Of a stretch of DNA of 64,000 nt, positions 22,984-34,069 are shown piece after piece. The notes beneath the pieces are model-generated. The model saw nothing but the letters and a program-made list of their open reading frames with translations. It did not search any database and had not been told where the DNA came from. A program made the translations under genes and the position numbers. Position 1 is the first letter of the stretch. Every line of letters starts with the position of its first letter. The stretch comes from an uncultured Pelagibacteraceae bacterium (GTDB lineage: Bacteria > Pseudomonadota > Alphaproteobacteria > Pelagibacterales > Pelagibacteraceae), in the NCBI GenBank assembly GCA_902525355.1, contig CABZGO010000002.1, positions 30,341 to 94,340 on the forward strand. Direction: 5' to 3'.

Positions 22984-23997
22984 TTACTTGATTTTTCTTA
23001 GTTTTTTTAAAATCTTTTCTAAATCTAATGGTAATTTTGATGTAAATTCAAGTCTTGTATTATTATTTGGATGATTAAAGCCAATAGTTTTCGCATGTAA
23101 AAATTGTCTATTAAGTCCATTTATAATATCTTCAAGTTTACTATCAATACCTACAAATTTTTTATACTTTTTCTTATATTTTTTATCACCTAAAATATTA
23201 TTACCTTTGTATGACAAATGAACTCTTATTTGGTGTGTTCTTCCAGTTTCTAGTTTACATTCAACAAGACTAAATGTTGGAATTTTTTCATCTTCAAATA
23301 TTTCTAAAGTTTTATAATTAGTCACAGCCTTTTTACCTTTCTCAGATGAAACTTCCATCATTTGTCGGTTTCTAGAACTTCGAGTTATAAAAGTTTCTAT
23401 TTTTCCATTTTGAGGTCTTATTTTACCCCATACTAAAGCTTGGTAAACTCTAGTAATTGAATGATCTGAAAATTGTTTTGATAGATTTTCGTGTGAAATA
23501 TTATTTTTAGCAATAACTATTAATCCGGATGTATCTTTGTCAATCCTGTGTACAATTCCAGGTCTTAGTTTGTTTCCAATATCTGATAAATTTTTGTTAT
23601 CATAATTTATTAATGCATTTACAATTGTGTTGTTATAATTTCCTGGCCCAGGGTGCATAGAAATTCCTGCAGATTTATTGATAACTATTAAATCTTTATC
23701 TTCATGGACAATATCAAGAGGATATTTAAATGGCTCAAGAGTCTCTTTTTCCAGTTCTGAAATCTCAAAATAAATTTCATCATTCAATTTAATTTTCTTA
23801 GAGGGATCAGTAATAATAATATTATTAATTTTTAATTTATTTTCTAAAATTAAACTTTTTACTCTCGATCTACTTAATTTATTGTCCTGATTGGATAAAA
23901 GAATGTCTATTCTTGAATTTTTTTCTTTATTTTTAACTTTTATATTTATAATACTTTTCATATTAATATAAATATACAATATGCGCTTGTAGCTCAA
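22984..23997 (-). CDS. rluD: Ribosomal large subunit pseudouridine synthase RluD-like (likely start near 23961)
   Basis: S4 domain plus RPGIVHRIDKDTSGLIVIAKN and GRTHQIRVHL motifs; the listed N-terminal extension overlaps the tRNA-Arg gene, so the internal ATG (MKSIINIKVKN) is more likely. Confidence 0.88.
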   Translation of the reverse strand: MSYKRILYIYINMKSIINIKVKNKEKNSRIDILLSNQDNKLSRSRVKSLILENKLKINNIIITDPSKKIKLNDEIYFEISELEKETLEPFKYPLDIVHEDKDLIVINKSAGISMHPGPGNYNNTIVNALINYDNKNLSDIGNKLRPGIVHRIDKDTSGLIVIAKNNISHENLSKQFSDHSITRVYQALVWGKIRPQNGKIETFITRSSRNRQMMEVSSEKGKKAVTNYKTLEIFEDEKIPTFSLVECKLETGRTHQIRVHLSYKGNNILGDKKYKKKYKKFVGIDSKLEDIINGLNRQFLHAKTIGFNHPNNNTRLEFTSKLPLDLEKILKKLRKIK

Positions 23998-24059
23998 CTG
24001 GATAGAGCGCCAGATTTCGGCTCTGGAGGTTCAGGGTTCGACTCCTTGCGGGCGCACCA
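23983..24059 (+). tRNA. tRNA-Arg (anticodon TCG), CCA encoded
   Basis: Full cloverleaf: GCGCTTG/CGGGCGC acceptor, CCAGA-TTTCGGC-TCTGG anticodon arm, CAGGG-TTCGACT-CCTTG T arm, A-CCA. Confidence 0.95.
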
Positions 24060-24851
24060 TTATTCACCCATGTTAATCAAAGTCCCCTTATTTTTTGCAG
24101 CATTAAAAGAATAATAAAATAAAGCAATTGAAAGAGAAAAATAAAAAACGTTCAACATAAATGCATAGTAAACATTTTCAATATTAACTGTTTGATTAAT
24201 CAAAATATTTCTAGCTTCTTCAAATATGTAAACCAATGGAAGTACATAAGCGATTTTTTGAAATATTTCTGGAAGAGTTTCTATTGGATAATAAATACAT
24301 CCAAAAGGTGCCAGTAAAAACATTGTTGACCACGCTATATTTTCAAATGATGGACCAAATCTAAGTAAACCTGAGGAAACTAAGATACCAAGTGTAATTC
24401 CAAAAATATAAAGACTTAAAAAAAGAAAAAATAAAAATATTCCTAAATCTAAAATAGAAATACCAAACAGTGGAGATGTAAGTAAAATCGCTGGAACAAG
24501 TCCTATTAGCGATCTAATTAATGCAGTTATAACAAGTGAAGTTAAAATTTCACCAATTCTCATTGGTGCTATGAAAAGATTAGTGAAATTTCTACTCCAA
24601 ATTTCCTCTAAAAAAAGCATATTGAAGCCAATACTTGTTCTGAATAAAAAATCATAAAGTATTGCACAGGTAAGGATTACTCCAACTGCATTATTGTAAT
24701 AAGTTGTATGTGTAGCAAAAAAATTAGATATAAATCCCCATAATGTAATTTGAATAGATGGCCAGTAAACTAAATCTAATATTCTAGGAAATGATCTAGT
24801 GATTAGATAAAAATGCCTTAAAAATAAGCCATATATTCTAGTTAAACTCAC
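24060..24851 (-). CDS. ABC-2 type transporter permease
   Basis: Six-TM hydrophobic protein of ABC-2 type, overlapping an ABC ATPase gene. Confidence 0.85.
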   Translation of the reverse strand: MSLTRIYGLFLRHFYLITRSFPRILDLVYWPSIQITLWGFISNFFATHTTYYNNAVGVILTCAILYDFLFRTSIGFNMLFLEEIWSRNFTNLFIAPMRIGEILTSLVITALIRSLIGLVPAILLTSPLFGISILDLGIFLFFLFLSLYIFGITLGILVSSGLLRFGPSFENIAWSTMFLLAPFGCIYYPIETLPEIFQKIAYVLPLVYIFEEARNILINQTVNIENVYYAFMLNVFYFSLSIALFYYSFNAAKNKGTLINMGE

Positions 24852-25575
24852 TTTTACTCCTCGACAGTTTTAAAAAAACTTCCTCTAAATTTGTTCTTCC
24901 ATGTTTTGTAATTAAATCTTCAGGTTTGCCTTGGTCTATTATTTCTCCATTCTTCATCATTAATACAGATTTACATAAACGTGTTACTTCATTCATATTA
25001 TGAGAAGCTAAGAGTATCGAAATTTTTTTTTCTTTTTTATAATCTTCTAAAAATGTTCTTACAAAATCTCCTACTTCTGGGTCTAAAGAAGCTGTTGGTT
25101 CGTCAAGTAGCAGAACTTTTGGTTCATTAACTAGGGCTTTGGCTAAACTTACTCTATTTTTTTGACCTGATGAAAGTTCCCCGGTAATACTGTTTAATAA
25201 TTCACCTATTCTTAGCTTTTCCGATAAATATTCAATTCGTTCCTCTATATTTTGAACTTTATAGAGTTTAGAGTAAACATATAAATTTTGTTTAACAGTA
25301 AGTTTTTTGGGAAGTTCAATATATGGCGATATAAAATTAATCATTTCAAGAATTTCAATTCTATTTTCTTCAAGTTTAAGATTATTGATGAATATTTGAC
25401 CACTTGTAGGTTTAAGCAAGCCTAGCAACATTCCAATAGTTGTCGTTTTTCCAGATCCATTAGGACCAAGCAAACCTAAAATTTCATTTTCTTCAACATT
25501 AAATGATATTCCTCTTACAGCTTCTTTTTTACCATAATTTTTCTTTATGTTTTGAACTTCAATTAAATTTTTCAT
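24838..25575 (-). CDS. ABC transporter ATP-binding protein
   Basis: GLLGPNGSGKTTT Walker A, LSSGQKNRVSLAKAL signature, LLLDEPTASLD Walker B. Confidence 0.95.
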   Translation of the reverse strand: MKNLIEVQNIKKNYGKKEAVRGISFNVEENEILGLLGPNGSGKTTTIGMLLGLLKPTSGQIFINNLKLEENRIEILEMINFISPYIELPKKLTVKQNLYVYSKLYKVQNIEERIEYLSEKLRIGELLNSITGELSSGQKNRVSLAKALVNEPKVLLLDEPTASLDPEVGDFVRTFLEDYKKEKKISILLASHNMNEVTRLCKSVLMMKNGEIIDQGKPEDLITKHGRTNLEEVFLKLSRSKSEFN

Positions 25576-26504
25576 TTTTTTGATGCTCTTAAAATTCTAT
25601 CATTAATAGCTTCACCGATATTAATATTTGGTATTTTTTCAATAGCAATTTTTTTGTACCCATTTTTTTTTATAATTCTTAACGTTTTATATAAATTTTT
25701 TGCAGCCTCTTTTAAATTGTTTGTCTTGCTTATATAAAAATAGTTTTTGTCTAATTTTTTTCTTTTTTTTATTAATATATATGCTTCATTTTGATAATTT
25801 TTTTTGGCATTTAGTCTCACTGGTATTCCAGGTGAATAATGCAATTTACTAGTACCAGGAACTTTTATTTTAATCTTTTTTTTATTCTTATTTTCTAAAG
25901 GATTAATTAATTTATAGATTAATTTACTATTTATTCCCCCTAATCTTAAGATATGAGGTTTTCCAATAAGATTTATAATCGTTGATTCCAAACCTATTTT
26001 TGAATAACCGCCATCTAAGACAAACTTTAATTTAGGACCAAATTCATCAACCACATCTTGTCTTGAAACAGGACTTATACTTGTTGAAATGTTTGCACTA
26101 GGTGCTGCAAGTGGGTAATTAATTTTTTTTAATAGTTTTCTAGTTAAAGGATGGCTTGGAAATCTTACAGCCACTGAATTTGAATTATTTGTAATGATTT
26201 TTGAAACCCTACTTTTCTTTTTTAATTTCAAAACAAATGTTATCGGTCCTGGGCAAAATTTTTTATAAAGTTTAATAAATGTGTTATCAAATTCACAATC
26301 TTTTTTTAAGTTATTAATGTTATAATAGTGGGTAATTAAAGGATTCCCTCTAGGCCTTTTTTTTAATTTATATATTCTAGAAACTGCTTTATCCGAATAC
26401 GCATTTCCTGCCAGTCCATAGACTGTCTCGGTAGGGATCGCTATACATTCGTTATTATTTAAGTATTTTATTGCTTTTTTAATATTTGAATCATTCTTTT
26501 TCAT
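25572..26504 (-). CDS. L-threonylcarbamoyladenylate synthase (TsaC/Sua5 family)
   Basis: IAIPTETVYGLAGNAYS, KKRPRGNPLITH, FPSHPLTRKLL, LAAPSAN motifs; C-terminal extension. Confidence 0.92.
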   Translation of the reverse strand: MKKNDSNIKKAIKYLNNNECIAIPTETVYGLAGNAYSDKAVSRIYKLKKRPRGNPLITHYYNINNLKKDCEFDNTFIKLYKKFCPGPITFVLKLKKKSRVSKIITNNSNSVAVRFPSHPLTRKLLKKINYPLAAPSANISTSISPVSRQDVVDEFGPKLKFVLDGGYSKIGLESTIINLIGKPHILRLGGINSKLIYKLINPLENKNKKKIKIKVPGTSKLHYSPGIPVRLNAKKNYQNEAYILIKKRKKLDKNYFYISKTNNLKEAAKNLYKTLRIIKKNGYKKIAIEKIPNINIGEAINDRILRASKK

Positions 26505-26524
26505 ATAATATTACAAACTAATAT

Positions 26525-26779
26525 ATGAATGAAAAAAATTTGCCAGATGATATTACCTCAAAATCTTTAAATGAGCTTACTGATTTAGCAGACGAAATTA
26601 CTAAAAATTTAGAAAATGAAGATAAACTAGAAAATAAATCTGAAGATTACACAAATTTATTAAAAATTAACAGATTGATTAAAAAAAAATTTCAAAAGGA
26701 TTTTAAAGAAATATCGGATAAAACAAATTTTAAAATTAAAGATATAAAATCAAATAAAAATGCAAAAAAAGTTAAATAA
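26525..26779 (+). CDS. xseB: Exodeoxyribonuclease VII small subunit-like
   Basis: Small acidic/basic helical ORF upstream of and overlapping ispA-dxs; synteny xseB-ispA-dxs. Confidence 0.6.
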   Translation: MNEKNLPDDITSKSLNELTDLADEITKNLENEDKLENKSEDYTNLLKINRLIKKKFQKDFKEISDKTNFKIKDIKSNKNAKKVK

Positions 26780-27629
26780 AATAGTTAACATAACTAACAA
26801 CTATCTTTATAAATATTTTTCCAAACAAAAAAAAACCGAGCTTATTAAACCAATGCTTTATGGACTTTTACCTGGAGGTAAAAAAGTAAGATCAAAAATA
26901 CTCTTTGATATTGGGTCTATATTTATGGTAGACAAAAAACAAATTTTGCAAGTTGCAGCAGCAGTTGAATGTATTCATGCTTATTCACTAATACATGATG
27001 ATTTGCCATGTATGGATAATGATAATTTGAGAAGAGGAAAATTGACGACACATAAAAAATTTAGCGAGTCAACAGCAATTCTTGCTGGAAATTCTTTACT
27101 TACTATTGCTTTTCAAATTCTAAGCGAAAAAAGATTAAATTTAAATGAACAAAAAAAAATAAAACTAATAAACTTACTTTCTGAGAGTTCGGGACATACA
27201 GGAATTGCTGGGGGGCAGTTTTTAGACTTAAGTTATGAAAAAATCAAAAAAACTAAAAAACAAATTATCGATATGCAAATTAAAAAAACTGGGAAGTTAT
27301 TTAGTTTTTGTTGTGTTGCTCCTATTATAATGTCTGGAAAAACAAAATATCTGAAAAAGTTTAATAAAATAGGTAACGAAATTGGATTATTATTTCAAAT
27401 TGCTGATGATTTGATAGATTTAAGAGGCAAAACATCTAGTGCAGGAAAAAAAACCAAAAAAGATTTAAAAATGGGAAAAGCTACTTTAATAAGTTTACTA
27501 GGAACTAATAATACTATTAAATACGCGGATAACCTAAAACTAAAAATATTTAAAAGTTTAAAAATTTTTGGCAAAAAAGGCGACGATTTTAGAGAAACAA
27601 TAAATTATATTTTGAATAGAACAAAGTGA
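26760..27629 (+). CDS. ispA: Farnesyl diphosphate synthase / short-chain polyprenyl synthetase
   Basis: [19 protein letters not shown] (DDxxD), FQIADDLID. Confidence 0.92.
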   Translation: MQKKLNKIVNITNNYLYKYFSKQKKTELIKPMLYGLLPGGKKVRSKILFDIGSIFMVDKKQILQVAAAVECIHAYSLIHDDLPCMDNDNLRRGKLTTHKKFSESTAILAGNSLLTIAFQILSEKRLNLNEQKKIKLINLLSESSGHTGIAGGQFLDLSYEKIKKTKKQIIDMQIKKTGKLFSFCCVAPIIMSGKTKYLKKFNKIGNEIGLLFQIADDLIDLRGKTSSAGKKTKKDLKMGKATLISLLGTNNTIKYADNLKLKIFKSLKIFGKKGDDFRETINYILNRTK

Positions 27630-29539
27630 GCAAAAATTACAAATTCCTAAATAATATTAATTTTCCAGATGATGTGAGAAAACTATCACAATCTGACATT
27701 AAAATTTTGGCAGATGAGGTTCGACAAGAATTAATTGACGTTGTTTCTGAAACAGGAGGGCATTTAGGCGCTGGACTAGGAGTTGTAGAATTGACTGTTG
27801 TCTTACACTATATATTCAACACTCCTCATGATAAATTAATTTGGGATGTGGGGCATCAAACTTATCCACATAAAATATTGACTGGTAGAAAAAAACAAAT
27901 AAGAACTCTTAGAAAAGGTGAGGGATTATCAGGTTTTACAAAAAGATCAGAAAGTCAGTATGATCCATTTGGTGCCGCACATAGTTCAACTTCTATCTCT
28001 TCAGCATTAGGAATTGCAATAGCTAATAAGTTATCAAATAAATCAGGAAATGTAATTTCAGTAATAGGTGATGGGGCGATAAGTGCTGGTATGGCTTATG
28101 AGGCTATGAATAATGCAGGTGGAAGCAAAACGAAGATGATTGTTGTTTTAAATGATAATGATATGTCAATTTCAAAACCTGTTGGTGCTATGAGAAAATA
28201 TCTAGCAAAAATTTTATCTGGTAAAGTTTACTTTAGTTTTAGAGAAACATTAAAATTAATTATATCTGCTTTTTCAAAAAGATTTAAAAATCAAGCTGGA
28301 AAAGCTGAAGATTTTTTAAGATCTGCAGTAACTGGTGGAACATTATTTAATTCTATGGGATTTTACTATATTGGACCAATTGATGGACACGATATTGATT
28401 CAATGGTCTCAGTATTTAATAATGTAAAGGATATTAATTATGATGGACCAATTCTAATCCATGTTAAAACTGAAAAAGGAAAAGGTTATTCGTTTGCTGA
28501 AAAATCAGAGGATAAATTTCATGGTGTTTCAAAATTTAATGTAAAAACAGGAGAACAAGAAAAGTCTAAATCTAATACTCCTTCTTATACAAAAGTATTC
28601 GCTAATACATTAATCAAACATGCAGAAAAAGATAGTAAGGTCGTTGGCATAACTGCCGCTATGCCATCAGGAACAGGGATGGATTTATTTGGAAAAAAAT
28701 TTCCAGAAAGAATGTTTGATGTTGGGATAGCCGAGCAACATGCTGTTACTTTTGCTGCGGGTATGGCTACTGAAGGGTATAAACCTTACGCTGCAATATA
28801 TTCAACATTTCTTCAAAGAGCTTACGATCAGGTCGTCCACGATGTTGCCATACAATCTTTGCCTGTTAGATTTGCAATCGATAGAGCGGGGTTAGTTGGT
28901 GCTGATGGTCCAACACACGCTGGATCTTTTGATATAACATACCTTTCAACATTACCAAATTTTGTGGTAATGGCTGCAAGTGATGAAGCCGAGCTTGTAA
29001 AAATGATAAATACATCAATGGATATAAACGATAGACCATCAGCTTTTAGATATCCAAGGGGCAATGGTGTGGGAGTTCAATTACCTGAAATAACTGAGAA
29101 AATTGAGTTGGGTAAAGCAAAAATAATTAAAGAAGGAAAAAAAGTTGCAATTTTTAATTTTGGAGCAAGACTACAGGAGTGTATTTTGGCTTCCGAAAAT
29201 TTAATAAAAAAAGGAATTGATATCTCTATTATTGACGCAAGATTTGCAAAACCGTTAGATGAGAACCTAATATGGCAAATCGCTACAGAACATGAGGTTT
29301 TGATTACAATAGAAGAAGGTTCAATAGGGGGGTTTGGATCTCATGTGAGCCAATTTTTAAGTGAAAAAAATTTATTAGACAGTAATCTTAAATTTAGATC
29401 AATGATATTGCCCGATAGATTTATTGATCATGATAAACCAGAGCTAATGTATAAGTTTGCTAATTTAGACTCTATTGGTATTGAAAATAAAATATTAGAT
29501 ACTTTGAATTCAAAAGTTTTAATTAAAAAATCTAATTAA
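27626..29539 (+). CDS. dxs: 1-deoxy-D-xylulose-5-phosphate synthase
   Basis: [49 protein letters not shown]. Confidence 0.97.
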   Translation: MSKNYKFLNNINFPDDVRKLSQSDIKILADEVRQELIDVVSETGGHLGAGLGVVELTVVLHYIFNTPHDKLIWDVGHQTYPHKILTGRKKQIRTLRKGEGLSGFTKRSESQYDPFGAAHSSTSISSALGIAIANKLSNKSGNVISVIGDGAISAGMAYEAMNNAGGSKTKMIVVLNDNDMSISKPVGAMRKYLAKILSGKVYFSFRETLKLIISAFSKRFKNQAGKAEDFLRSAVTGGTLFNSMGFYYIGPIDGHDIDSMVSVFNNVKDINYDGPILIHVKTEKGKGYSFAEKSEDKFHGVSKFNVKTGEQEKSKSNTPSYTKVFANTLIKHAEKDSKVVGITAAMPSGTGMDLFGKKFPERMFDVGIAEQHAVTFAAGMATEGYKPYAAIYSTFLQRAYDQVVHDVAIQSLPVRFAIDRAGLVGADGPTHAGSFDITYLSTLPNFVVMAASDEAELVKMINTSMDINDRPSAFRYPRGNGVGVQLPEITEKIELGKAKIIKEGKKVAIFNFGARLQECILASENLIKKGIDISIIDARFAKPLDENLIWQIATEHEVLITIEEGSIGGFGSHVSQFLSEKNLLDSNLKFRSMILPDRFIDHDKPELMYKFANLDSIGIENKILDTLNSKVLIKKSN

Positions 29540-30621
29540 ATTTTATTTTGAGCTGCATTCATTAAATAGTGATCAAGAATTACACAATGCATCATCGCCT
29601 CTCCTATTGGAACCGCTCTAATTCCTACACATGGGTCGTGTCTCCCTTTTACAGATATTGTAGTATTCTTCCCAAATCTATCGATTGTTTTCCTTGATGA
29701 CAAAATAGATGATGTTGGTTTTACGGCAAATGAAACATTTATTTCTTGTCCAGTAGATATTCCTCCAAGAATTCCTCCTGCATTATTTGATTTGAAACTA
29801 GTTTTACCTTTTGTTTTCAAAATTTCATCAGAGTTTTCCTCACCAGTTAACATTGCAGAGTTTATTCCTGATCCAATATTTACACCCTTTACAGCATTAA
29901 TGCTCATCATTGCTGCCGCAAGATCCATATCTAATTTTGAGTATATTGGTGCTCCAAGTCCCAAAGGAACTCCTCTTGCTCTAACTTCAATTATTGCTCC
30001 ACAAGATGATCCAGCTTTTCTTATCCCAAGTAAATATTTTTCCCAAAGTTTAATTACAGTTTTATCAGGACAAAAAAATGGGTTGCTAGAAATTGTTCTG
30101 TCTTTCCATTTCTTTAAGTCACATCCTAATATCCCTAATTGTGTAACTGCACCAACAGCTTGATACTTCATTCCAATTTTACTTTTCAAAACAATTTTTG
30201 CAATAGCACCCGCCGCAACTCTAGCCGCAGTCTCGCGAGCAGATTGTCTTCCACCACCTCTATAATCCCGGATACCGTATTTTTTGAAATAAGTATAATC
30301 TGCATGTCCTGGTCTAAATTTATTCTTTATTGTCTCATAGTCTCTAGATCTCATATCTTTATTATAAATTATTAGGGAAATTGGAGTTCCAGTTGTTCTA
30401 CCCTCAAAAACACCAGATAAAATATTAATTTTGTCGTCCTCTTTTCTTTGAGTTGTAAATTTAGATTGTCCTGGTTTTCTTTTATTAAGTTCTTTTTGTA
30501 TATCAATTTCTTTTATTGGTATATTTGGAGGGCAGCCATCCACGACGCACCCAATAGCTGGACCATGTGACTCTCCCCAAGTGGTAAACCTAAATAACTT
30601 TCCAAAAGTATTAAATGACAT
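29536..30621 (-). CDS. aroC: Chorismate synthase
   Basis: [41 protein letters not shown]. Confidence 0.97.
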   Translation of the reverse strand: MSFNTFGKLFRFTTWGESHGPAIGCVVDGCPPNIPIKEIDIQKELNKRKPGQSKFTTQRKEDDKINILSGVFEGRTTGTPISLIIYNKDMRSRDYETIKNKFRPGHADYTYFKKYGIRDYRGGGRQSARETAARVAAGAIAKIVLKSKIGMKYQAVGAVTQLGILGCDLKKWKDRTISSNPFFCPDKTVIKLWEKYLLGIRKAGSSCGAIIEVRARGVPLGLGAPIYSKLDMDLAAAMMSINAVKGVNIGSGINSAMLTGEENSDEILKTKGKTSFKSNNAGGILGGISTGQEINVSFAVKPTSSILSSRKTIDRFGKNTTISVKGRHDPCVGIRAVPIGEAMMHCVILDHYLMNAAQNKI

Positions 30622-30653
30622 TATTTTAATGTATAATTTATTTTTTTAAATTT

Positions 30654-31277
30654 ATGAACGAAAAAAACTCACTTGGACTAAATCTTTGCTTTAAAGAACA
30701 TAATAACCCAATAAAACTTTTTGAAGAATGGTTCAATAAAGCAAAAAAAACAGAAATTAACGATCCAAACGCATTTGCAGTTGGAACTGTAAATAAAAAT
30801 GGGTTTCCAACAGTTAGAATGGTGCTTCTTAAAGATTTTGATAAAAATGGATTTGTTTTTTATACAAACCTTAATAGTGATAAAAGCAAAGCAATCAGAA
30901 ATACCTCAAAAATTTCGATGTGCTTTCATTGGAAAAGTTTGCAAAGGCAAATTAGAATAGTAGGCGTTGCATCTAAAGTATCAAAAAAAGAAGCTGATGA
31001 TTATTATAATTCAAGAGCCTATGGAAGTAGAATAGGTGCTTGGGCCTCAAAGCAAAGTTCTATTTTAAAACAAAGACAAGATTTATATAAGTCAATTGAG
31101 GAATTTAAGAAAAAATATCCAAATAAAAATAATATACCACGTCCTGAATATTGGTCTGGTTGGAGAATTAAGCCAAAGGAAATTGAATTTTGGCTAGATG
31201 GACAGAATCGAATTCATGAAAGGTTAAAATATATAAGATTACCCAAAAAATGGAAAAAAGTATTATTAAGTCCTTAA
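30654..31277 (+). CDS. pdxH: Pyridoxamine 5'-phosphate oxidase
   Basis: TVRMVLLKDFDKNGFVFYTNLNSDK, ASKQS, RPEYWSGWRIKPKEIEFW. Confidence 0.95.
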   Translation: MNEKNSLGLNLCFKEHNNPIKLFEEWFNKAKKTEINDPNAFAVGTVNKNGFPTVRMVLLKDFDKNGFVFYTNLNSDKSKAIRNTSKISMCFHWKSLQRQIRIVGVASKVSKKEADDYYNSRAYGSRIGAWASKQSSILKQRQDLYKSIEEFKKKYPNKNNIPRPEYWSGWRIKPKEIEFWLDGQNRIHERLKYIRLPKKWKKVLLSP

Positions 31278-32287
31278 AAATTTCTTTCAATACTAAAAGA
31301 AGTTAAGTTTTTTAATATATTTTTTTCTTCAGACTCTTCAAATACACTTAAAGAATTAGAAGCTAAATTAATGTAATGTTCTGCTTTTTTATAACACTCA
31401 TTAATAATATTATTTTTTTTTATGAGATCTAGCACATATTCTAAATTTTGCTTTTCACGAAAATCTTTTCCAAAAAAAGATTTTAATTTTTCTTTTTCAA
31501 ACTTATCTACTTTTTGATAAAGTAATATTATAGGCAAAGTAACTTTACCCTCATAAAAATCATTACCAATATTTTTTCCGAATAATTTTAATTCAGAATT
31601 GTAGTCTAATGTGTCATCTGCTATTTGAAATGTAAGACCTAAGTTTTTTCCGTAAAATTCTAATGCATTTTTATATTTCAAATCTTTTTCAGCAATAATT
31701 GCTCCAACTTTAGTTGCTGCTGCAAACAAAGACGCAGTTTTAGATGATATAACATTTAGATATGTTTCTTCCAAGATATCAATTTCTTTATTGTGTTGTA
31801 ACTGTAGAACTTCACCTTGTGCAATCTCAGATGATGTGGTTGCTAAAAGTTTTAATAATTCTAAATTCCCATCTTCCACCATCATTTCAAAACATTTGCT
31901 AAGTAAATAATCACCTACCAATATTGAGGAATGATTCCCCCATATTGTGTTCAGTGTTTTTTTTCCTCTTCTCAGATCAGCACTATCTATTACATCGTCA
32001 TGCATTAAAGTTGCTGCATGTATAAGTTCTACACAAGCCGCAAGATTTACATCTCTTAATCCTTTTTGATATCCACAAATTTTAGCACATTGTAAGGTTA
32101 AGAGCGCTCTAAGTCTTTTTCCACCAGTTTTTAAATGATACTTGGTCATCTTTTGAACTAAGTCAACCTTACTCGCCAGTCTAGTATTAATTTTTTCTTC
32201 AACTAGAATCAATTTATCTTCAACAGAATTTTTTAAATCTTCATAAGAATTATTTATTTGTTTTTTAAGCTGTATTACTGTTCCCAT
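31274..32287 (-). CDS. ispB: Polyprenyl (octaprenyl-type) diphosphate synthase
   Basis: GGKRLRALLTL, LMHDDVIDSADLRRG, FQIADDTLDY. Confidence 0.92.
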   Translation of the reverse strand: MGTVIQLKKQINNSYEDLKNSVEDKLILVEEKINTRLASKVDLVQKMTKYHLKTGGKRLRALLTLQCAKICGYQKGLRDVNLAACVELIHAATLMHDDVIDSADLRRGKKTLNTIWGNHSSILVGDYLLSKCFEMMVEDGNLELLKLLATTSSEIAQGEVLQLQHNKEIDILEETYLNVISSKTASLFAAATKVGAIIAEKDLKYKNALEFYGKNLGLTFQIADDTLDYNSELKLFGKNIGNDFYEGKVTLPIILLYQKVDKFEKEKLKSFFGKDFREKQNLEYVLDLIKKNNIINECYKKAEHYINLASNSLSVFEESEEKNILKNLTSFSIERNF

Positions 32288-32329
32288 GTTTTAAAACTAT
32301 TATATCCAATTTATTAATATACTTATCAA

Positions 32330-32357
32330 TTGACGCACCTTATTCTTTAATTATAAC
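32330..32357 (+). promoter_or_regulatory. Predicted sigma-70 promoter upstream of the S49 peptidase gene
   Basis: TTGACG (32330-32335) - 16 nt - TATAAC (32352-32357). Confidence 0.45.
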
Positions 32358-32397
32358 TAGGGTTTATAATTTATTAAAAAAACTTATAACAATTCTA

Positions 32398-33207
32398 ATG
32401 TTCTCATTTTTCAAAAAAAAAAAGATAATAAGTCACCTTAAATTATCAGGAGTTATAGGAAATGTTGGAAGGTTCAGACAAGGAATAGAATATTCAAGTG
32501 AGGAAGAAATAATAAAAAAGGCTTTTTCAGTAAAGAAAGCTTTAGCTGTTGCAATTACAATCAATTCACCAGGTGGATCTCCAGTACAGTCACATTTGAT
32601 TTACAAACTAATAAAAGAGCAATCTAAGAAAACAAAAAAAAAAGTAATAGTTTTTGCTGAAGACGTGGCGGCATCTGGTGGATATCTTATTTCATGTGCT
32701 GGTGATGAAATTTATGCTAACTCAAGTTCAATTATAGGATCTATCGGAGTTATTTCTGCATCATTTGGTTTTAAAAATTTAATTGAAAAAATTGGGATTG
32801 AAAGAAGAGTTTACACCGCTGGGAAAAATAAAAGTACCTTAGATCCTTTTTTGGATGAAAAAGAAGAAGATATAAATCGTTTAAAAAATATCCAATTAGA
32901 AATTCATCAAGATTTTATAGATGTTGTTGAGGAGAGTAGAAAAGAAAAACTTAACAAAAACTCTGGTATTGAACTTTTCTCTGGAGAATTTTGGGCAGGA
33001 AAAAAAGCAAAAGAATTAGGACTAATCGATGGAATAGGAAATGCAGATCAAATATTAAGAGAGAAGTATGGTGAAGATATAGAAATTAAGAAGTTTGGAA
33101 AAAGTAAAGGTTGGTTATCAAAAAAACTATCATCTTCTGAAAATTATACTGATAAAGTAATTAGTGTATTAGAAGAAAGATCAATCTGGCAAAGGTATGG
33201 TCTCTAA
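32398..33207 (+). CDS. S49 family signal peptide peptidase (SppA/SohB-like)
   Basis: [34 protein letters not shown]. Confidence 0.9.
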   Translation: MFSFFKKKKIISHLKLSGVIGNVGRFRQGIEYSSEEEIIKKAFSVKKALAVAITINSPGGSPVQSHLIYKLIKEQSKKTKKKVIVFAEDVAASGGYLISCAGDEIYANSSSIIGSIGVISASFGFKNLIEKIGIERRVYTAGKNKSTLDPFLDEKEEDINRLKNIQLEIHQDFIDVVEESRKEKLNKNSGIELFSGEFWAGKKAKELGLIDGIGNADQILREKYGEDIEIKKFGKSKGWLSKKLSSSENYTDKVISVLEERSIWQRYGL

Positions 33208-34069
33208 AATAAAAAAAAAAACTTTATCTTTTCAAGATACAATCTTTAACTTGCAAAAGTATTGGTCTAAAAAAGGTTGTGTAATATTACAACCTTACGA
33301 TCTAGAGGTAGGAGCTGGAACTTTTCATCCAGCAACCACTCTAAGATCGCTTGGTCGAAAACCATGGAAAACTGCATATGTTCAACCATCACGCAGACCG
33401 ACTGATGGAAGGTATGGTGACAACCCCAATAGATTGCAACATTACTATCAATTCCAAGTTTTAATTAAACCTTCACCAAAAGAGATAAAAAAGATGTATT
33501 TAAATAGCTTGTCATCAATAGGTATTAATCATGAGGAACACGACATAAGGTTTGTTGAAGATGATTGGGAAAGCCCAACATTAGGAGCAGCAGGTCTTGG
33601 ATGGGAAGTTTGGTGTGATGGTATGGAAGTTACACAATTTACCTATTTCCAACAAATGGCAGGAGTTGAATGTAAACCTGTATCTGTTGAAATTACATAT
33701 GGATTAGAGAGGTTGTGCATGTTTATTCAAAATAAAAAAAGTGTTTTTGATTTAATATGGAATGATGAAGGAATTACCTACAAAGATGTTTTTCATCAGT
33801 CAGAGAAAGAATTTTCAGCATATAATTTTGAATATGCCAATACTGATAATTTATTTAAAATATTTGAAATGCTAGAAGAAGAAACAAGATCATTAGTTGA
33901 AAAAAAGATTTCTCTTCCAGCATATGATCAATGTTTAAAATGCAGTCATGTTTTCAATATTTTAGATGCAAGAGGTGTGATTAGTGTTGCACAAAGGGCT
34001 GAGTATATTGCAAGAATAAGGGAACTAACTAAATCAATTGGGAAAGTTTGGATTGAAAGCCAAAGTTGA
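33197..34069 (+). CDS. glyQ: Glycyl-tRNA synthetase alpha subunit
   Basis: [53 protein letters not shown]. Confidence 0.98.
   Translation: MVSKIKKKTLSFQDTIFNLQKYWSKKGCVILQPYDLEVGAGTFHPATTLRSLGRKPWKTAYVQPSRRPTDGRYGDNPNRLQHYYQFQVLIKPSPKEIKKMYLNSLSSIGINHEEHDIRFVEDDWESPTLGAAGLGWEVWCDGMEVTQFTYFQQMAGVECKPVSVEITYGLERLCMFIQNKKSVFDLIWNDEGITYKDVFHQSEKEFSAYNFEYANTDNLFKIFEMLEEETRSLVEKKISLPAYDQCLKCSHVFNILDARGVISVAQRAEYIARIRELTKSIGKVWIESQS

Noticed and set aside
22984-23997. rluD start at 23997 as in the ORF track
   Set aside because: That start would overlap the tRNA-Arg gene; the internal ATG at MKSIINIKVKN is more plausible
29792-30375. Plus-strand ORFs antisense to aroC (and similar 60-120 aa antisense ORFs at 735-1016, 3378-3635, 4306-4593, 8057-8341, 60688-60985, 61010-61303)
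   Set aside because: Wholly inside strongly recognisable core genes on the other strand, no family motifs, low-complexity shadow translations
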